DNA from: Candidatus Palauibacter polyketidifaciens
GTDB taxonomy: Bacteria; Gemmatimonadota; Gemmatimonadetes; Palauibacterales; Palauibacteraceae
Assembly (NCBI RefSeq): GCF_947581785.1
Contig: NZ_CANPVO010000012.1
Coordinates: 1 to 57,814, forward strand
Direction of reading: 5' to 3'
DNA length: 57,814 bases
The translations under genes were made by a program, and so were the position numbers. Below, in pieces: positions 35,377 to 43,991 of the stretch. The notes beneath the pieces were generated by a model. It was not told the origin of the DNA. It did not search any database and saw nothing but the letters and a program-made list of their open reading frames with translations. Within the stretch, counting starts at the first letter, position 1. Every line of letters starts with the position of its first letter.

Positions 35377-36080
35377 ACGGCGGGGACTGGCCTGCGGGTA
35401 CCCATCCCCCAGGGCTGCCGGGGTCCGATCTTCACGTCTGGAGAATCGATCTCTCCGCCTGTGACGGTTCCGGCGGCGACGCCCTCCTGAGTCCGGACGA
35501 GCGGGCCCGCGCCGAGCGACTCGTCAACGCGAAGGCACGCGCCCGCTTCCGTTGCGCCCGCATCGCCCTGCGACGCCTCCTCTCCGGGTATATGCGCGTC
35601 CCGCCCGGCAAGTTGGCGCTGGAGTACGGAGAGCACGGAAAGCCTCGGCTGTTACGAGGGAGCGACGGGGCCGGCGATGCTCCCCCCTTCTTCTTCAACC
35701 TCAGCCACTCGGGCGGACTCGCGCTCTGCGCGGTGGGCCAGATTGGCGAGATCGGAGTGGACATCGAACGCATCCGGCCGCTCAGCTACCCGGGGGATCT
35801 CGCCCGCGACCACCTCTCCCCCGAGGAACGGCGCCTCCGGTCCGACTGGGAGACCCCGGCGGCGAGGCCGGAGTTCTTCCGGATCTGGGCCCGGAAGGAG
35901 TCTATCCTCAAGGCCGCCGGACTCGGTTTATCGCGTCCGCTGGGCCGCGTCGACACGATTCGCGGGGAACTCGACGGGCGTTCGTGGTGGTTGATCGACC
36001 TCTTCCCCGGGGAAGGTTTCACGGGCGCCGTGGCATGCGCCCGGAGGCCGGAGACCGTCCGGCGGTGGAGCTGGCGGTGA
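35322..36080 (+). CDS. 4'-phosphopantetheinyl transferase, Sfp type
   Basis: It should transfer the phosphopantetheine arm of CoA to a serine of carrier proteins. The 252-residue protein has the Sfp-type length and motifs: LLSPDERARAERLVNAKAR, ALEYGEHGKPRLL, FNLSHSGGLALCAVG, the metal-binding EIGVDIERIRPL and FFRIWARKESILKAAGLGL. The only in-frame start after the previous stop is GTG at 35322, overlapping the epimerase; about 30 residues before LHVWRIDLSA are probably not conserved. No polyketide or peptide synthetase genes are visible, so its carrier protein lies elsewhere. Confidence 0.88.
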   Translation: MDAHRRSSVHARLVRRLLNGGDWPAGTHPPGLPGSDLHVWRIDLSACDGSGGDALLSPDERARAERLVNAKARARFRCARIALRRLLSGYMRVPPGKLALEYGEHGKPRLLRGSDGAGDAPPFFFNLSHSGGLALCAVGQIGEIGVDIERIRPLSYPGDLARDHLSPEERRLRSDWETPAARPEFFRIWARKESILKAAGLGLSRPLGRVDTIRGELDGRSWWLIDLFPGEGFTGAVACARRPETVRRWSWR

Positions 36081-36121
36081 CCGCCGCGGGGTCGCCGATC
36101 GTTCGGCGGCGGCGGGCGAGG

Positions 36122-36150
36122 TTGACGATGGCCTATCCGCTCCCCATAGT
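36122..36150 (+). promoter_or_regulatory. Candidate sigma70-type promoter for glnA
   Basis: TTGACG at 36122-36127 and CATAGT at 36145-36150 are spaced by 17 bases, matching five of six and four of six consensus bases. It lies about 100 bases upstream of the glnA ATG, in the 167-bp gap after the transferase gene. Confidence 0.4.
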
Positions 36151-36247
36151 GCCTCGCGACATTGCGGGTCGTGCCCGACCGCCAGGCGCGGAGCCGGACG
36201 TACGAACCCCCCCTCAGTACGCCCCCAAGTGACCCGGAGGTCGCGCC

Positions 36248-37648
36248 ATGTCCGACGCCGTTTTTGCGGCACCCAGTGAACACCCCTCGCACATTCGATA
36301 CGACGACTACGGGAGCACCGTCGCCACCGGCGACCGGGACGCGATCCTGAAGCTCTGCGAGGATCTGAACGTCCGTTTCCTTCGTCTCATCTTCATCGAC
36401 ATCGACGGCTTCGCGAAGAACGTCGAGGTTCCGGCGAGCAAGCTCGAAGACGGGTTCGACGCCAAGGTCATGTTCGACGGATCGTCGATCGGCGGCTACG
36501 TCCGCATCGAGGAGAGCGACATGCTCCTCAGGCCCGATCTGGACACGTTCCGGGTCTTCCCGTGGGGGAACCCGGACGCCCGGGTGGCCCAGATGTACTG
36601 CGACGTGCGGCGCCCGTACAACAAGCCGTTCGGCGGCTGCCCGCGCGCGGCGCTGAAGCGCGTCGTTGCCAGGGCCGAATCGATGGGCTACACGATGTTC
36701 TCCGCCGTCGAGGCCGAGTTCTTCCTCTTCAAGACGAACGAGGACGGCAGCTGCAATTTCATCACCGACGACGATGGCGGGTACTTCGACCTCACGCCGT
36801 CGGACCTCGCCGAGCGGGCGCGACGCGAGATGGTCACCGCCATGGAGGCGATGGGCCTCGATATCGAGGCCGCGCACCACGAAGTCGCCGAGGGCCAGCA
36901 CGAGATCGACTACAAGTACGGCGAGGCGCTGCGCACCGCCGACGACCTCATGACCTTCAAGTTCATCGTCCGGAACGTCGCGCACGCGCACGGGCTCCAC
37001 GCGACGTTCATGCCGAAGCCGATCTTCGGCGCGAACGGCTCCGGCATGCACACGCACCAGTCGCTGTTCAAGGACGGGAAGAACATCTTCCACGACGCGA
37101 ACGCCGACTACGAGCTGGCGGAGGTCATGCTCCACTACATCGGCGGCCTGAAGAAGCACGCGCGGGCCATCGCGGCGGTCACCAACCCGATCGTGAACAG
37201 CTACAAGCGGCTCGTGCCCGGCTACGAGGCGCCGATCTCCATCGCCTGGTCGCAGCGGAACCGCTCGCCGATGATCCGCATCCCCGAGCAGCGAGGCGTC
37301 GGCACGCGGCTCGAGTTCCGCATGCCCGACCCGTCCTGCAACGGCTACCTGGCGACGGCCGTCCAGCTCGCCGCGGGCCTCGACGGCATCGAGAACCGGA
37401 TCGATCCGGGGCCGCCGCTCGACACGAACGTGTGGCAGCTGACCGACGAGCAGCGCGCGGAGATCGGACTCGAGGTGCTGCCCGCCAACCTCGGCGAGGC
37501 GGTGGAGGAACTCGAGGCGAACGACGTGATGAAGGACGCGCTCGGCGACCACATCTTCGAGCAGTTCGTGAGCCGCAAGAAGTCCGAGTGGAGCGACTAC
37601 GTGGCGTCGGTCTCCGAGTGGGAGCTGGAGCAGTACGTCAACTACTAG
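36248..37648 (+). CDS. glnA: Glutamine synthetase, type I
   Basis: GlnA makes glutamine from glutamate, ammonia and ATP. The 466-residue product has IDIDGFAKNVEVPASKLED, FDGSSIGGYVRIEESDM, SAVEAEFFLFKTNEDG, EVAEGQHEIDYKYGEAL, the catalytic FGANGSGMHTHQSLF, AAVTNPIVNSYKRLVPGYEA and RIPEQRGVGTRLEFRMPDPS. The NLYDLP-type adenylylation loop is not present, which suggests the alpha subtype controlled by feedback rather than by GlnE. GGAGG lies nine bases before the ATG. It converges with the large glutamate dehydrogenase. Confidence 0.96.
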   Translation: MSDAVFAAPSEHPSHIRYDDYGSTVATGDRDAILKLCEDLNVRFLRLIFIDIDGFAKNVEVPASKLEDGFDAKVMFDGSSIGGYVRIEESDMLLRPDLDTFRVFPWGNPDARVAQMYCDVRRPYNKPFGGCPRAALKRVVARAESMGYTMFSAVEAEFFLFKTNEDGSCNFITDDDGGYFDLTPSDLAERARREMVTAMEAMGLDIEAAHHEVAEGQHEIDYKYGEALRTADDLMTFKFIVRNVAHAHGLHATFMPKPIFGANGSGMHTHQSLFKDGKNIFHDANADYELAEVMLHYIGGLKKHARAIAAVTNPIVNSYKRLVPGYEAPISIAWSQRNRSPMIRIPEQRGVGTRLEFRMPDPSCNGYLATAVQLAAGLDGIENRIDPGPPLDTNVWQLTDEQRAEIGLEVLPANLGEAVEELEANDVMKDALGDHIFEQFVSRKKSEWSDYVASVSEWELEQYVNY

Positions 37649-37658
37649 CCCCAGCTGA

Positions 37659-37681
37659 GGGCGGCCGCGCGCCGGCTGCCC
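37659..37681. terminator. Candidate bidirectional terminator hairpin between glnA and gdh
   Basis: GGGCGGCC (37659-37666) and GGCTGCCC (37674-37681) can form an eight-base-pair stem with one G-U pair and a seven-base loop, centred in the 40-bp gap between the convergent glnA and glutamate dehydrogenase genes. No U-tract follows on either strand. Confidence 0.35.
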
Positions 37682-37688
37682 GAGCCGA

Positions 37689-40600
37689 TCAGCGGTCCGG
37701 GGGTTCCAGGATCCCCGGATCGTTGACGGCATCGACGGCCACGACGAGCCCGGGGAGTTCCGCGCCCGTGCTCCGGACGTCGGCGATCACGTTCCGAATT
37801 CGGCTCAACCCCACGGCGTTCCGGCGCCGGAAGGATCTCATCGCGTCTTCCGTCGTCGACGCCTCGGCACGGGCGATGATCTGCGCCGCCATGCGGGAAC
37901 GCGCGAGCTCGAGTCGCGTGACGAGGATGCGCGCCGCCCTCTGGTCCCACGGATCGTCCGTGGCCTGCGAGTAGACGCGGCTCCGCAGCCACGGGAAGTC
38001 GATCTCCTCGGCGAGGCCGAAGTACACGGCGCCGACCTCGCGCGTGCCGGCGCCCGTTTCACGGATGAGGCTGGCGATCGGCAGCAGTTCGTCCACGTAG
38101 CGGAAGGTCGCGAGTTGCGCCGCGCCGTCCGGATCGAGTCCGTCCATCTCGTGCAGCGAGCAGGTGGACTCGAAACGTTCCCGCCGCTCCGCGGTGAGCA
38201 GCTCCGGCAGTGCCTCGCGGACCGCCCGCACGGGGTCGTGCAGCCACTCGATCGCCTCGCTGATCGGCTCGCCGGGGGTGGTCCGCTGCAGGAGCCATCG
38301 AGTCGCGCGCGTCAGTGCGTCGGCCATGGCGAGGTAGCACTCGTTCTGCGCCCCGCTCCGCATCCGCACGTCGGCGACGCGCAGCCGCTCGTACAGGTCC
38401 TCGGCGTCCGCGATCCGTGACGCGACGTACCAGGTGCGGGCGACGGTCGCGGCGGCGCGCCCGGTCTCCTCCATGAGCCGGATATGGCTCGTGGCGCCCA
38501 TGCGGTCCACGAAGCGGTTCGTCAGCAGCATGCTCGAGATGTTCGGGCGCAGCCGGTGTTCCTCGAGGTCCGCTGCCTCGACCTCCTTCAGCGCCCCGAA
38601 CGGGAAGTAGTCCTCCACCAGTTCCATCATCGCCGGGTCGCGCGACACGCTGGACTCCGTGAGCGCATGCTTGAGATGGAGCTTCGAGTAGGCCATGACC
38701 GTCGCGAGTTCCGGCCTCGTGAGGTGCGCTCCGACGTTCTCCCGTTCGATGAGTTCCTCGCCCGCCGGCAGGTATTCGAGGGCCGGATCGAGGATCCCTT
38801 CCCGCTCGAAACGCTGGATCACCTCGCGGAATGCGGCGGGCGCGCGCCGCGCCCGGATGTAGTCGAGGCTGATCGCGAGGCTCTGGCTGTACGTGTTGCG
38901 GAGGACCTTCCACGCGACCTCATCGGTGCACTCCCGGAGCAGATCGTTTCGCGCCTCGTAGTCGATCCCCCCGCGCGACAGCGGCGCGCCGAGGAGAATC
39001 TTGAGGTTCACCTCGTGGTCGGACATGTCGACCCCGGCGGAGTTGTCCACGGCATCGGTGTTGATGCTCCCCTCGCGGAGCGCGTATTCGACCCGGGCGC
39101 GCTGCGTGAAGCCGAGATTGCCGCCCTCCCCCACGACGCGCGCCCGAATGCCCGTTGCATCGACCCGCGTGGGATCGCCGCTCGGGTCGCCGACATCGGT
39201 GTGTCGTTCCGAACTCGCCTTCACGTACGTGCCGATGCCGCCGTTCCAGAGGAGGTCGACCGGCGCCGACAGGATCGCGCGGATCAGCTCGTTCCCGTTC
39301 ATCTCCTCGTGATCGATGCCGAGGCGCTCCCGGATCTGCGGTGAGAGGGGGATCTGCTTCTCCGTTCGGTCGTAGACGCCACCCCCCTCGCTCAGAAGTT
39401 CGGCGTCGTAGTCGGCCCACGACGAGGCCGGGAGTTCGAACAGCCGTTTCCGTTCCTCCCACGACGCCTTCGGATCCGGGTTCGGATCGAGGAAGATGTC
39501 GCGGTGATCGAAGGCGGCGACGAGCTGGATCTGCTTGCTGAGCAGCATCCCGTTGCCGAACACGTCGCCGCTCATGTCCCCGATGCCGACGGCCGTGAAG
39601 GGCTCGTTCTCGTAGTCGATGTCCGCTTCCCGGAAGTGGCGCTTCACGCACTCCCACGCACCGCGGGCCGTGATCCCCTCTTTCTTGTGGTCGTACCCCT
39701 GCGATCCGCCCGAAGCGAAGGCGTCATCGAGCCAGAAGCCCGCTTCCGCCGCGAGTTCGTTGGCCGTATCCGAGTTCTTCGCCGTCCCCTTGTCCGCCGC
39801 AACGACAAGGTACGGGTCGGGCCCGTCGTGGATCACCATTCCCCGGGGTCGCGTCACCTCGCCATCGACGACATCGTCCGAGACTTCCAGCAGACCGCGA
39901 ATGAAGTCCCGGTAGCTGTCCAGCCCCGCCGCAAGCCGCGCCTCCCGATCCTCCGGGAGGCCCTTCACGATGAAGGCGCCCTTCGCACCGCCGGGCACGA
40001 TGACGGCGTTCTTCACCCGCTGCGTCTTCACGAGCCCCAGCACTTCCACCCGGAAGTCCCCGTAGCGGTCGCTCCACCGGATCCCGCCCCGCGCCACGTC
40101 GTCCATGCGCAGGTGGGCGGCCTCCGTCCGAGGGCCGCGCAGGTAGACCTCGTGCTTCGGCTTCGGCTCCGGAATGAAGTCGACGGGCCGGCTCGAGATC
40201 TTGAGCGCGAGAAGGGGCGAACGGCGCCGCTCGCCCCGGTAGTGGTTCGTGCGCACGGTCGCGTGGACCAGTTCCATCATCCGCCGCAACGTCCGGTCGT
40301 CCTCGATTCCGCGTACCGAGGCCAGCCCGCGCGCGAACTCGCGCTTCAGACGCCGCATCGCGGCGGCCGCGCCCTCCTGCGCCTCCGGATCGAAGCGCGC
40401 CTCGAAGGCCCGGAAGATGCAGCGCGCGATATCGGGGTACGCCGTGAGCGGAAACTGGCCGCCCGTGGGAGCGGCAACGGCGCCGATGCGGAACGTGTAG
40501 CCCGCGTAGGCCCGAAGGACCGATACCTCCCGCCATGTGAGACCGGCCGTCACGACGAGTTCGTTCAGCCGGTCGTCTTCCGCCACCCCCGCCCGGATGG

Positions 40601-42530
40601 CCCGCAGCATGTCGCCGATCCGGTCCTGCGCCGCCGCGATGTCGAGGTCGCCCGCGCGCCGCGCCTCGGCTTCGAAGGACTGGACGCGCGCCGCGAACGT
40701 CTCTTCCGTGGCGTCGGGCGTCTCGTCCCTGAGCTGGATCGTGAAGCGGAGCGAGTCGAGCACCCGGAGGCCCAGGTTCTCGAGCGTGGGGATCACGTCG
40801 CTCAGGACGTATTGACCCTTCCGGGCGTACAGCCGCAGCTGATAGTGCCGTCCGTCCCCCTCTCCCGGGGACCGCTTGAGCAGTACCTGGCTCTCGCCCG
40901 TCTCGGCCAGCCGCGCGAGACACGCCACGTCCTCGACCGCTGTGTCGATGTCCATCGCCGCCTGGTAGCCGGTCGAGAACCGTACGACATGCGTTGCGAG
41001 TTCGTGGCCCCGCGAAGGGCCGTGGACGGCGTCGAGCGCGTCCTCGAGACGCTCCTCCCAGGTGCGGACGATCGAGCGGACCTGGGCCTGCACGGCGTCG
41101 AGGTCGACGGACCCCACTTCGTCCGGGTCGTGGGCCAGGTAGAAGTGGAGGCGAGCCTGGTCGCCCTGGCCGAGCGCGAGGTGGTAGTTGAGGAGCGTCC
41201 CCCGGTAGGCCTCGGTCAGCGCCGTCTGCAGCCGCCTCCGCACCTGCCCGGAGAAGTGGGTCCTGGGGAGGATGACCATGAGCTGGACGCCGCGGCCGAG
41301 CTGGTCGGGACGCGCCGTGACCCGCACATCGTCCCCGCCTCCGGTCTCCATGACCGCGTCGACGACCGAGCGGATCTCCTCCACCGAGGCGAGGAACAGC
41401 TCCTCCTTCGGCATCGAGTTGAACGTCCCCAGGATGACGTTGTAGTCGTGCGATCCCGGGGGCGCGGCTTCCAGCTGAAGGATCTCGCGCAGCTTGCGGC
41501 GCAGGATCGGGATGGAGGAGGCGTCCTGCGAGAACGCCTTCGCGGTGAACAGCCCGAGGAACCGGTGCTCGCCGTACACCGTCCCGTCCGGGCGCAGACG
41601 TTTGATGCCCACGTAGTCCATGCGGACATTGCGCCGAATCGGACTCTGGGCGTTGGTCTTGGAGATGATGAGAAGCGGGCCGCCCAGCACCCGGGCGCGG
41701 AGGTAGGCGGGGAGTTCGTCCAGAGGCCGGGGTTCGTGATATTTCGACTTGTCGTCGTCCCTGAGGATCCCGAGGCCGCTCCCCTCGTCGACGCGGATCC
41801 AGTCGCGGCCCGCGTCATCCGTCTCGATGTGGTAGGCGCGATAGCCGAGGAAAACGAACCCGGGGTCCACGAGCCAGCGGAGTAGGTCCTGGATTTCCTC
41901 GAATTCGGCGCTGCGCCACGGCGTTTCGACCCGCTTCGTCTCGAGTTCGCTGACGAGCGTCCCCACCTGTTCGATCATGGGGGAGAAGTCCGCGGTGACC
42001 GCCCTCACGAGTTCGAGGCGCTGCCGCACCTCGGCTTCCAGCGTCTCCCGGACTTCGGCGTGGTGCGCGTCGTCGAGCACGATGTGGACGACCGACACCC
42101 GCGTGCCTTCGGCGGAGTGGTCGCGGATGTCGAGCACGCGGCCGGAGGCATCCCGGTCCACCACGACGACCGGGTGGAGAAGATGCGGAATGTCGATCCC
42201 CGCCGAGTGGAGGTACTCGCGCAGCGTGTCGACGATGAAGGGCCGGTCCTCCATCACCGTCTGAAGGACGCCGCGGGATGGATCGTCCTCGTCCCAGGCG
42301 AGCCGGATCGCGATTTCGCCGTCGGCGGCGCCGGCCAGCAGGCGGTAGAGGGCTGCAACGTCGTCCGCCAGCGCGCGAACCGGACGTCCATCCGCGATGT
42401 GGCCGTAGCCGCGACTGAAGAGACGGCGGGAAAGATTGCGGACGGCTTCGCCGGGCGCGTCCGGGAGTCGCGATTCGACCTCGCGGATCAGGGGCCCGAG
42501 GTCCGACTGCTGCGCAGGCCTGTTTTTCAT
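37689..42530 (-). CDS. gdh: Large NAD-dependent glutamate dehydrogenase (GDH_2 type)
   Basis: This large enzyme deaminates glutamate to 2-oxoglutarate, feeding the TCA cycle. The 1,613-residue product has the length of the GDH180 class. The N-terminal half shows GDH180 features: DDPSRGVLQTVMEDRPFIVD, WLVDPGFVFLGYRAYHIE and ILRRKLREILQLEAAP. The catalytic core is visible as MDDVARGGIRWSDRYGDFR, VKNAVIVPGGAKGAFIVKG, GIGDMSGDVFGNGMLLS and LLWNGGIGTYVKAS. Both halves are in one uninterrupted frame. ATG at 42530. It lies head-to-tail against glnA, so glutamate breakdown and glutamine synthesis are neighbouring but separately transcribed. Confidence 0.95.
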   Translation of the reverse strand: MKNRPAQQSDLGPLIREVESRLPDAPGEAVRNLSRRLFSRGYGHIADGRPVRALADDVAALYRLLAGAADGEIAIRLAWDEDDPSRGVLQTVMEDRPFIVDTLREYLHSAGIDIPHLLHPVVVVDRDASGRVLDIRDHSAEGTRVSVVHIVLDDAHHAEVRETLEAEVRQRLELVRAVTADFSPMIEQVGTLVSELETKRVETPWRSAEFEEIQDLLRWLVDPGFVFLGYRAYHIETDDAGRDWIRVDEGSGLGILRDDDKSKYHEPRPLDELPAYLRARVLGGPLLIISKTNAQSPIRRNVRMDYVGIKRLRPDGTVYGEHRFLGLFTAKAFSQDASSIPILRRKLREILQLEAAPPGSHDYNVILGTFNSMPKEELFLASVEEIRSVVDAVMETGGGDDVRVTARPDQLGRGVQLMVILPRTHFSGQVRRRLQTALTEAYRGTLLNYHLALGQGDQARLHFYLAHDPDEVGSVDLDAVQAQVRSIVRTWEERLEDALDAVHGPSRGHELATHVVRFSTGYQAAMDIDTAVEDVACLARLAETGESQVLLKRSPGEGDGRHYQLRLYARKGQYVLSDVIPTLENLGLRVLDSLRFTIQLRDETPDATEETFAARVQSFEAEARRAGDLDIAAAQDRIGDMLRAIRAGVAEDDRLNELVVTAGLTWREVSVLRAYAGYTFRIGAVAAPTGGQFPLTAYPDIARCIFRAFEARFDPEAQEGAAAAMRRLKREFARGLASVRGIEDDRTLRRMMELVHATVRTNHYRGERRRSPLLALKISSRPVDFIPEPKPKHEVYLRGPRTEAAHLRMDDVARGGIRWSDRYGDFRVEVLGLVKTQRVKNAVIVPGGAKGAFIVKGLPEDREARLAAGLDSYRDFIRGLLEVSDDVVDGEVTRPRGMVIHDGPDPYLVVAADKGTAKNSDTANELAAEAGFWLDDAFASGGSQGYDHKKEGITARGAWECVKRHFREADIDYENEPFTAVGIGDMSGDVFGNGMLLSKQIQLVAAFDHRDIFLDPNPDPKASWEERKRLFELPASSWADYDAELLSEGGGVYDRTEKQIPLSPQIRERLGIDHEEMNGNELIRAILSAPVDLLWNGGIGTYVKASSERHTDVGDPSGDPTRVDATGIRARVVGEGGNLGFTQRARVEYALREGSINTDAVDNSAGVDMSDHEVNLKILLGAPLSRGGIDYEARNDLLRECTDEVAWKVLRNTYSQSLAISLDYIRARRAPAAFREVIQRFEREGILDPALEYLPAGEELIERENVGAHLTRPELATVMAYSKLHLKHALTESSVSRDPAMMELVEDYFPFGALKEVEAADLEEHRLRPNISSMLLTNRFVDRMGATSHIRLMEETGRAAATVARTWYVASRIADAEDLYERLRVADVRMRSGAQNECYLAMADALTRATRWLLQRTTPGEPISEAIEWLHDPVRAVREALPELLTAERRERFESTCSLHEMDGLDPDGAAQLATFRYVDELLPIASLIRETGAGTREVGAVYFGLAEEIDFPWLRSRVYSQATDDPWDQRAARILVTRLELARSRMAAQIIARAEASTTEDAMRSFRRRNAVGLSRIRNVIADVRSTGAELPGLVVAVDAVNDPGILEPPDR

Positions 42531-42554
42531 GCCCGTAGATACCCCATCGTGCAG

Positions 42555-43022
42555 TCAGTAGCCCTTCCGGCCGGCGCGGCCGTAGCGGTCCTCGAGGCGC
42601 ACCAGGTCGTCCAGTTCCGGCGTGCTCACCTCGAGGATGACGCTGTCCTCGAGCGCCTCCATGCGGTGCACGTTCCCCGGCGGAATGGAGACCACCTCGC
42701 CCGGGAGCCACTCGAAGATCGCGTCGTTGAGCGTAAAAAGCATGCGCCCGGACTGGAGCAGCATCGTCTCGTGCTTCACGACGTGCTTCTGCAGCGAGAG
42801 GACGTGCCCTTTGTCGACTTCGAGGACCTTCCCCGCGTAGCGTTCCGTGTGGGCGTACCACACCTCGCGCCCCCAGGGTTTGTCCACGATTCGGGGCTCG
42901 CCGCGGCCCGCAGCCTCCCGCTCTCCCGCCGCCTTCCTCTCCTCGGCCGCCTCCCGCTCCTCGGTGTGCATGGGGGCAGACGTGCGCCCGGCCCCTGCCG
43001 TATGCCGTTCCATGTGTGACAT
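42555..43022 (-). CDS. Cupin protein, mannose-6-phosphate isomerase type II C-terminal domain
   Basis: A 155-residue protein. A charged Glu/Ala-rich N-terminal stretch of about 45 residues precedes a cupin domain starting KPWGREVWYAHTERYAGKVL, then LEVDKGHVLSLQKHVVKHET with metal-type His residues, and GEVVSIPPGNVHRMEALEDS. This matches the isomerase half of ManC/AlgA-type enzymes; stand-alone versions occur. The guanylyltransferase half is absent. Several ATGs are possible (43022, 43013); conserved sequence begins well downstream. It is in the same direction as gdh, which follows 24 bases later. Possible link to surface-sugar genes is inference. Confidence 0.82.
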   Translation of the reverse strand: MSHMERHTAGAGRTSAPMHTEEREAAEERKAAGEREAAGRGEPRIVDKPWGREVWYAHTERYAGKVLEVDKGHVLSLQKHVVKHETMLLQSGRMLFTLNDAIFEWLPGEVVSIPPGNVHRMEALEDSVILEVSTPELDDLVRLEDRYGRAGRKGY

Positions 43023-43159
43023 GATACACCGGCGGCCGCCGCGACGCCGGACGCGGGGTCGGGCTGGCCGGATGTTCACCGCACGAGAACTCCGGAGCGG
43101 CTGATGGGTACAATTCCCGGTCGGGTCGTCGGAGACCCGGTCGAGAAAGGAGAACTCCC

Positions 43160-43954
43160 ATTCGCGGCAGAAGCTTCGCTTTCGTTCTGCTGCCGGCCCT
43201 GGTCGTTGCCGGCTGCGGCGGTTCCACGGGGCCCGGCGAGTCCGCATACCTCGAGACCGTGGAGGTGACCGTCGGCCCCACGCTGGCCAAGTGCTACGGC
43301 GTGGGCCTGCAGTCGTGCATGGTGGTCAACGGCGCGTTCTTCTACGACGGAATCGAGGGATTCGAATACGAGGCCGGCTACGACTACCGACTGCGGATCG
43401 GCAAGTACGATCCCTGGGATGGGAAGGAACCGCCGCAAGACGCCGGCGCGTACGCCTACCGCCTGCTGGAGCTACTGCGGAAGGCTCCGGCGCCATCCAC
43501 CCCTGCAACCCTCTCGGTGGGTCCCGCGCGGGTCATATGCGCCCGGAGCGATGATTTCTGTCCGGTGGTGGACGGGGCGCCGTATGACGACCTCATCAAC
43601 AGTTTTGACTACGAGGGCGGCTACCACTATGTCCTGGAAACCCACCGGTATGGCGATGGCCGGTACGTGCTGAGTGAGATCGTCTCCAGAACCAGGGCGG
43701 CCGGCACCGAAGAGGAGGTCACGGTCGATCGCCATCGGGTGGAGTGCGGCGATGGCCATCCGGGGTACTGCAAGGTCTTTGACGGCGTCCCCTACCGCGG
43801 CGAGATCGTGGGCTTCCACCCCCGGCATGAAGTCGACTACCGACTGCGCGTCGAAAGGTTCGACATGTTCCCCGAAGGCATGACCGGGTCGCCGAACGTC
43901 CCGGCCCACGGCTATCGCTGGCTGGAAACGCTCGAAGCTACGCCGGGCACCTGA
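43160..43954 (+). CDS. Lipoprotein with three DUF4377-like repeats, apparently started by ATT
   Basis: From ATT at 43160 the frame gives 264 residues: RGRSFAFVLLPALVVAGC, a clean lipoprotein signal with lipobox, then three related modules. Each has a Cys-rich motif, a short polar link and a GY-Y-LR/LE strand: KCYGVGLQSCMVVNG with GFEYEAGYDYRLRI, ICARSDDFCPVVDGAP with FDYEGGYHYVLETH, and VECGDGHPGYCKVFDG with HPRHEVDYRLRVERF. Modules 1 and 3 end YRLLELL or YRWLETL, as in DUF4377. AAAGGAGA lies about seven bases before the ATT, and no ATG, GTG or TTG precedes the signal in frame. Starting at a later GTG (43259) would lose the signal. Function unknown; probably envelope-anchored. Confidence 0.72.
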   Translation: MRGRSFAFVLLPALVVAGCGGSTGPGESAYLETVEVTVGPTLAKCYGVGLQSCMVVNGAFFYDGIEGFEYEAGYDYRLRIGKYDPWDGKEPPQDAGAYAYRLLELLRKAPAPSTPATLSVGPARVICARSDDFCPVVDGAPYDDLINSFDYEGGYHYVLETHRYGDGRYVLSEIVSRTRAAGTEEEVTVDRHRVECGDGHPGYCKVFDGVPYRGEIVGFHPRHEVDYRLRVERFDMFPEGMTGSPNVPAHGYRWLETLEATPGT

Positions 43955-43991
43955 CCTCCTCCACGACGCGGCCGCGTGCTCCGGCGCGACG

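Noticed and set aside
39504..41885. 793-codon open frame antisense to the glutamate dehydrogenase
   Set aside because: Same effect of high third-position GC; the dehydrogenase frame has all family motifs.
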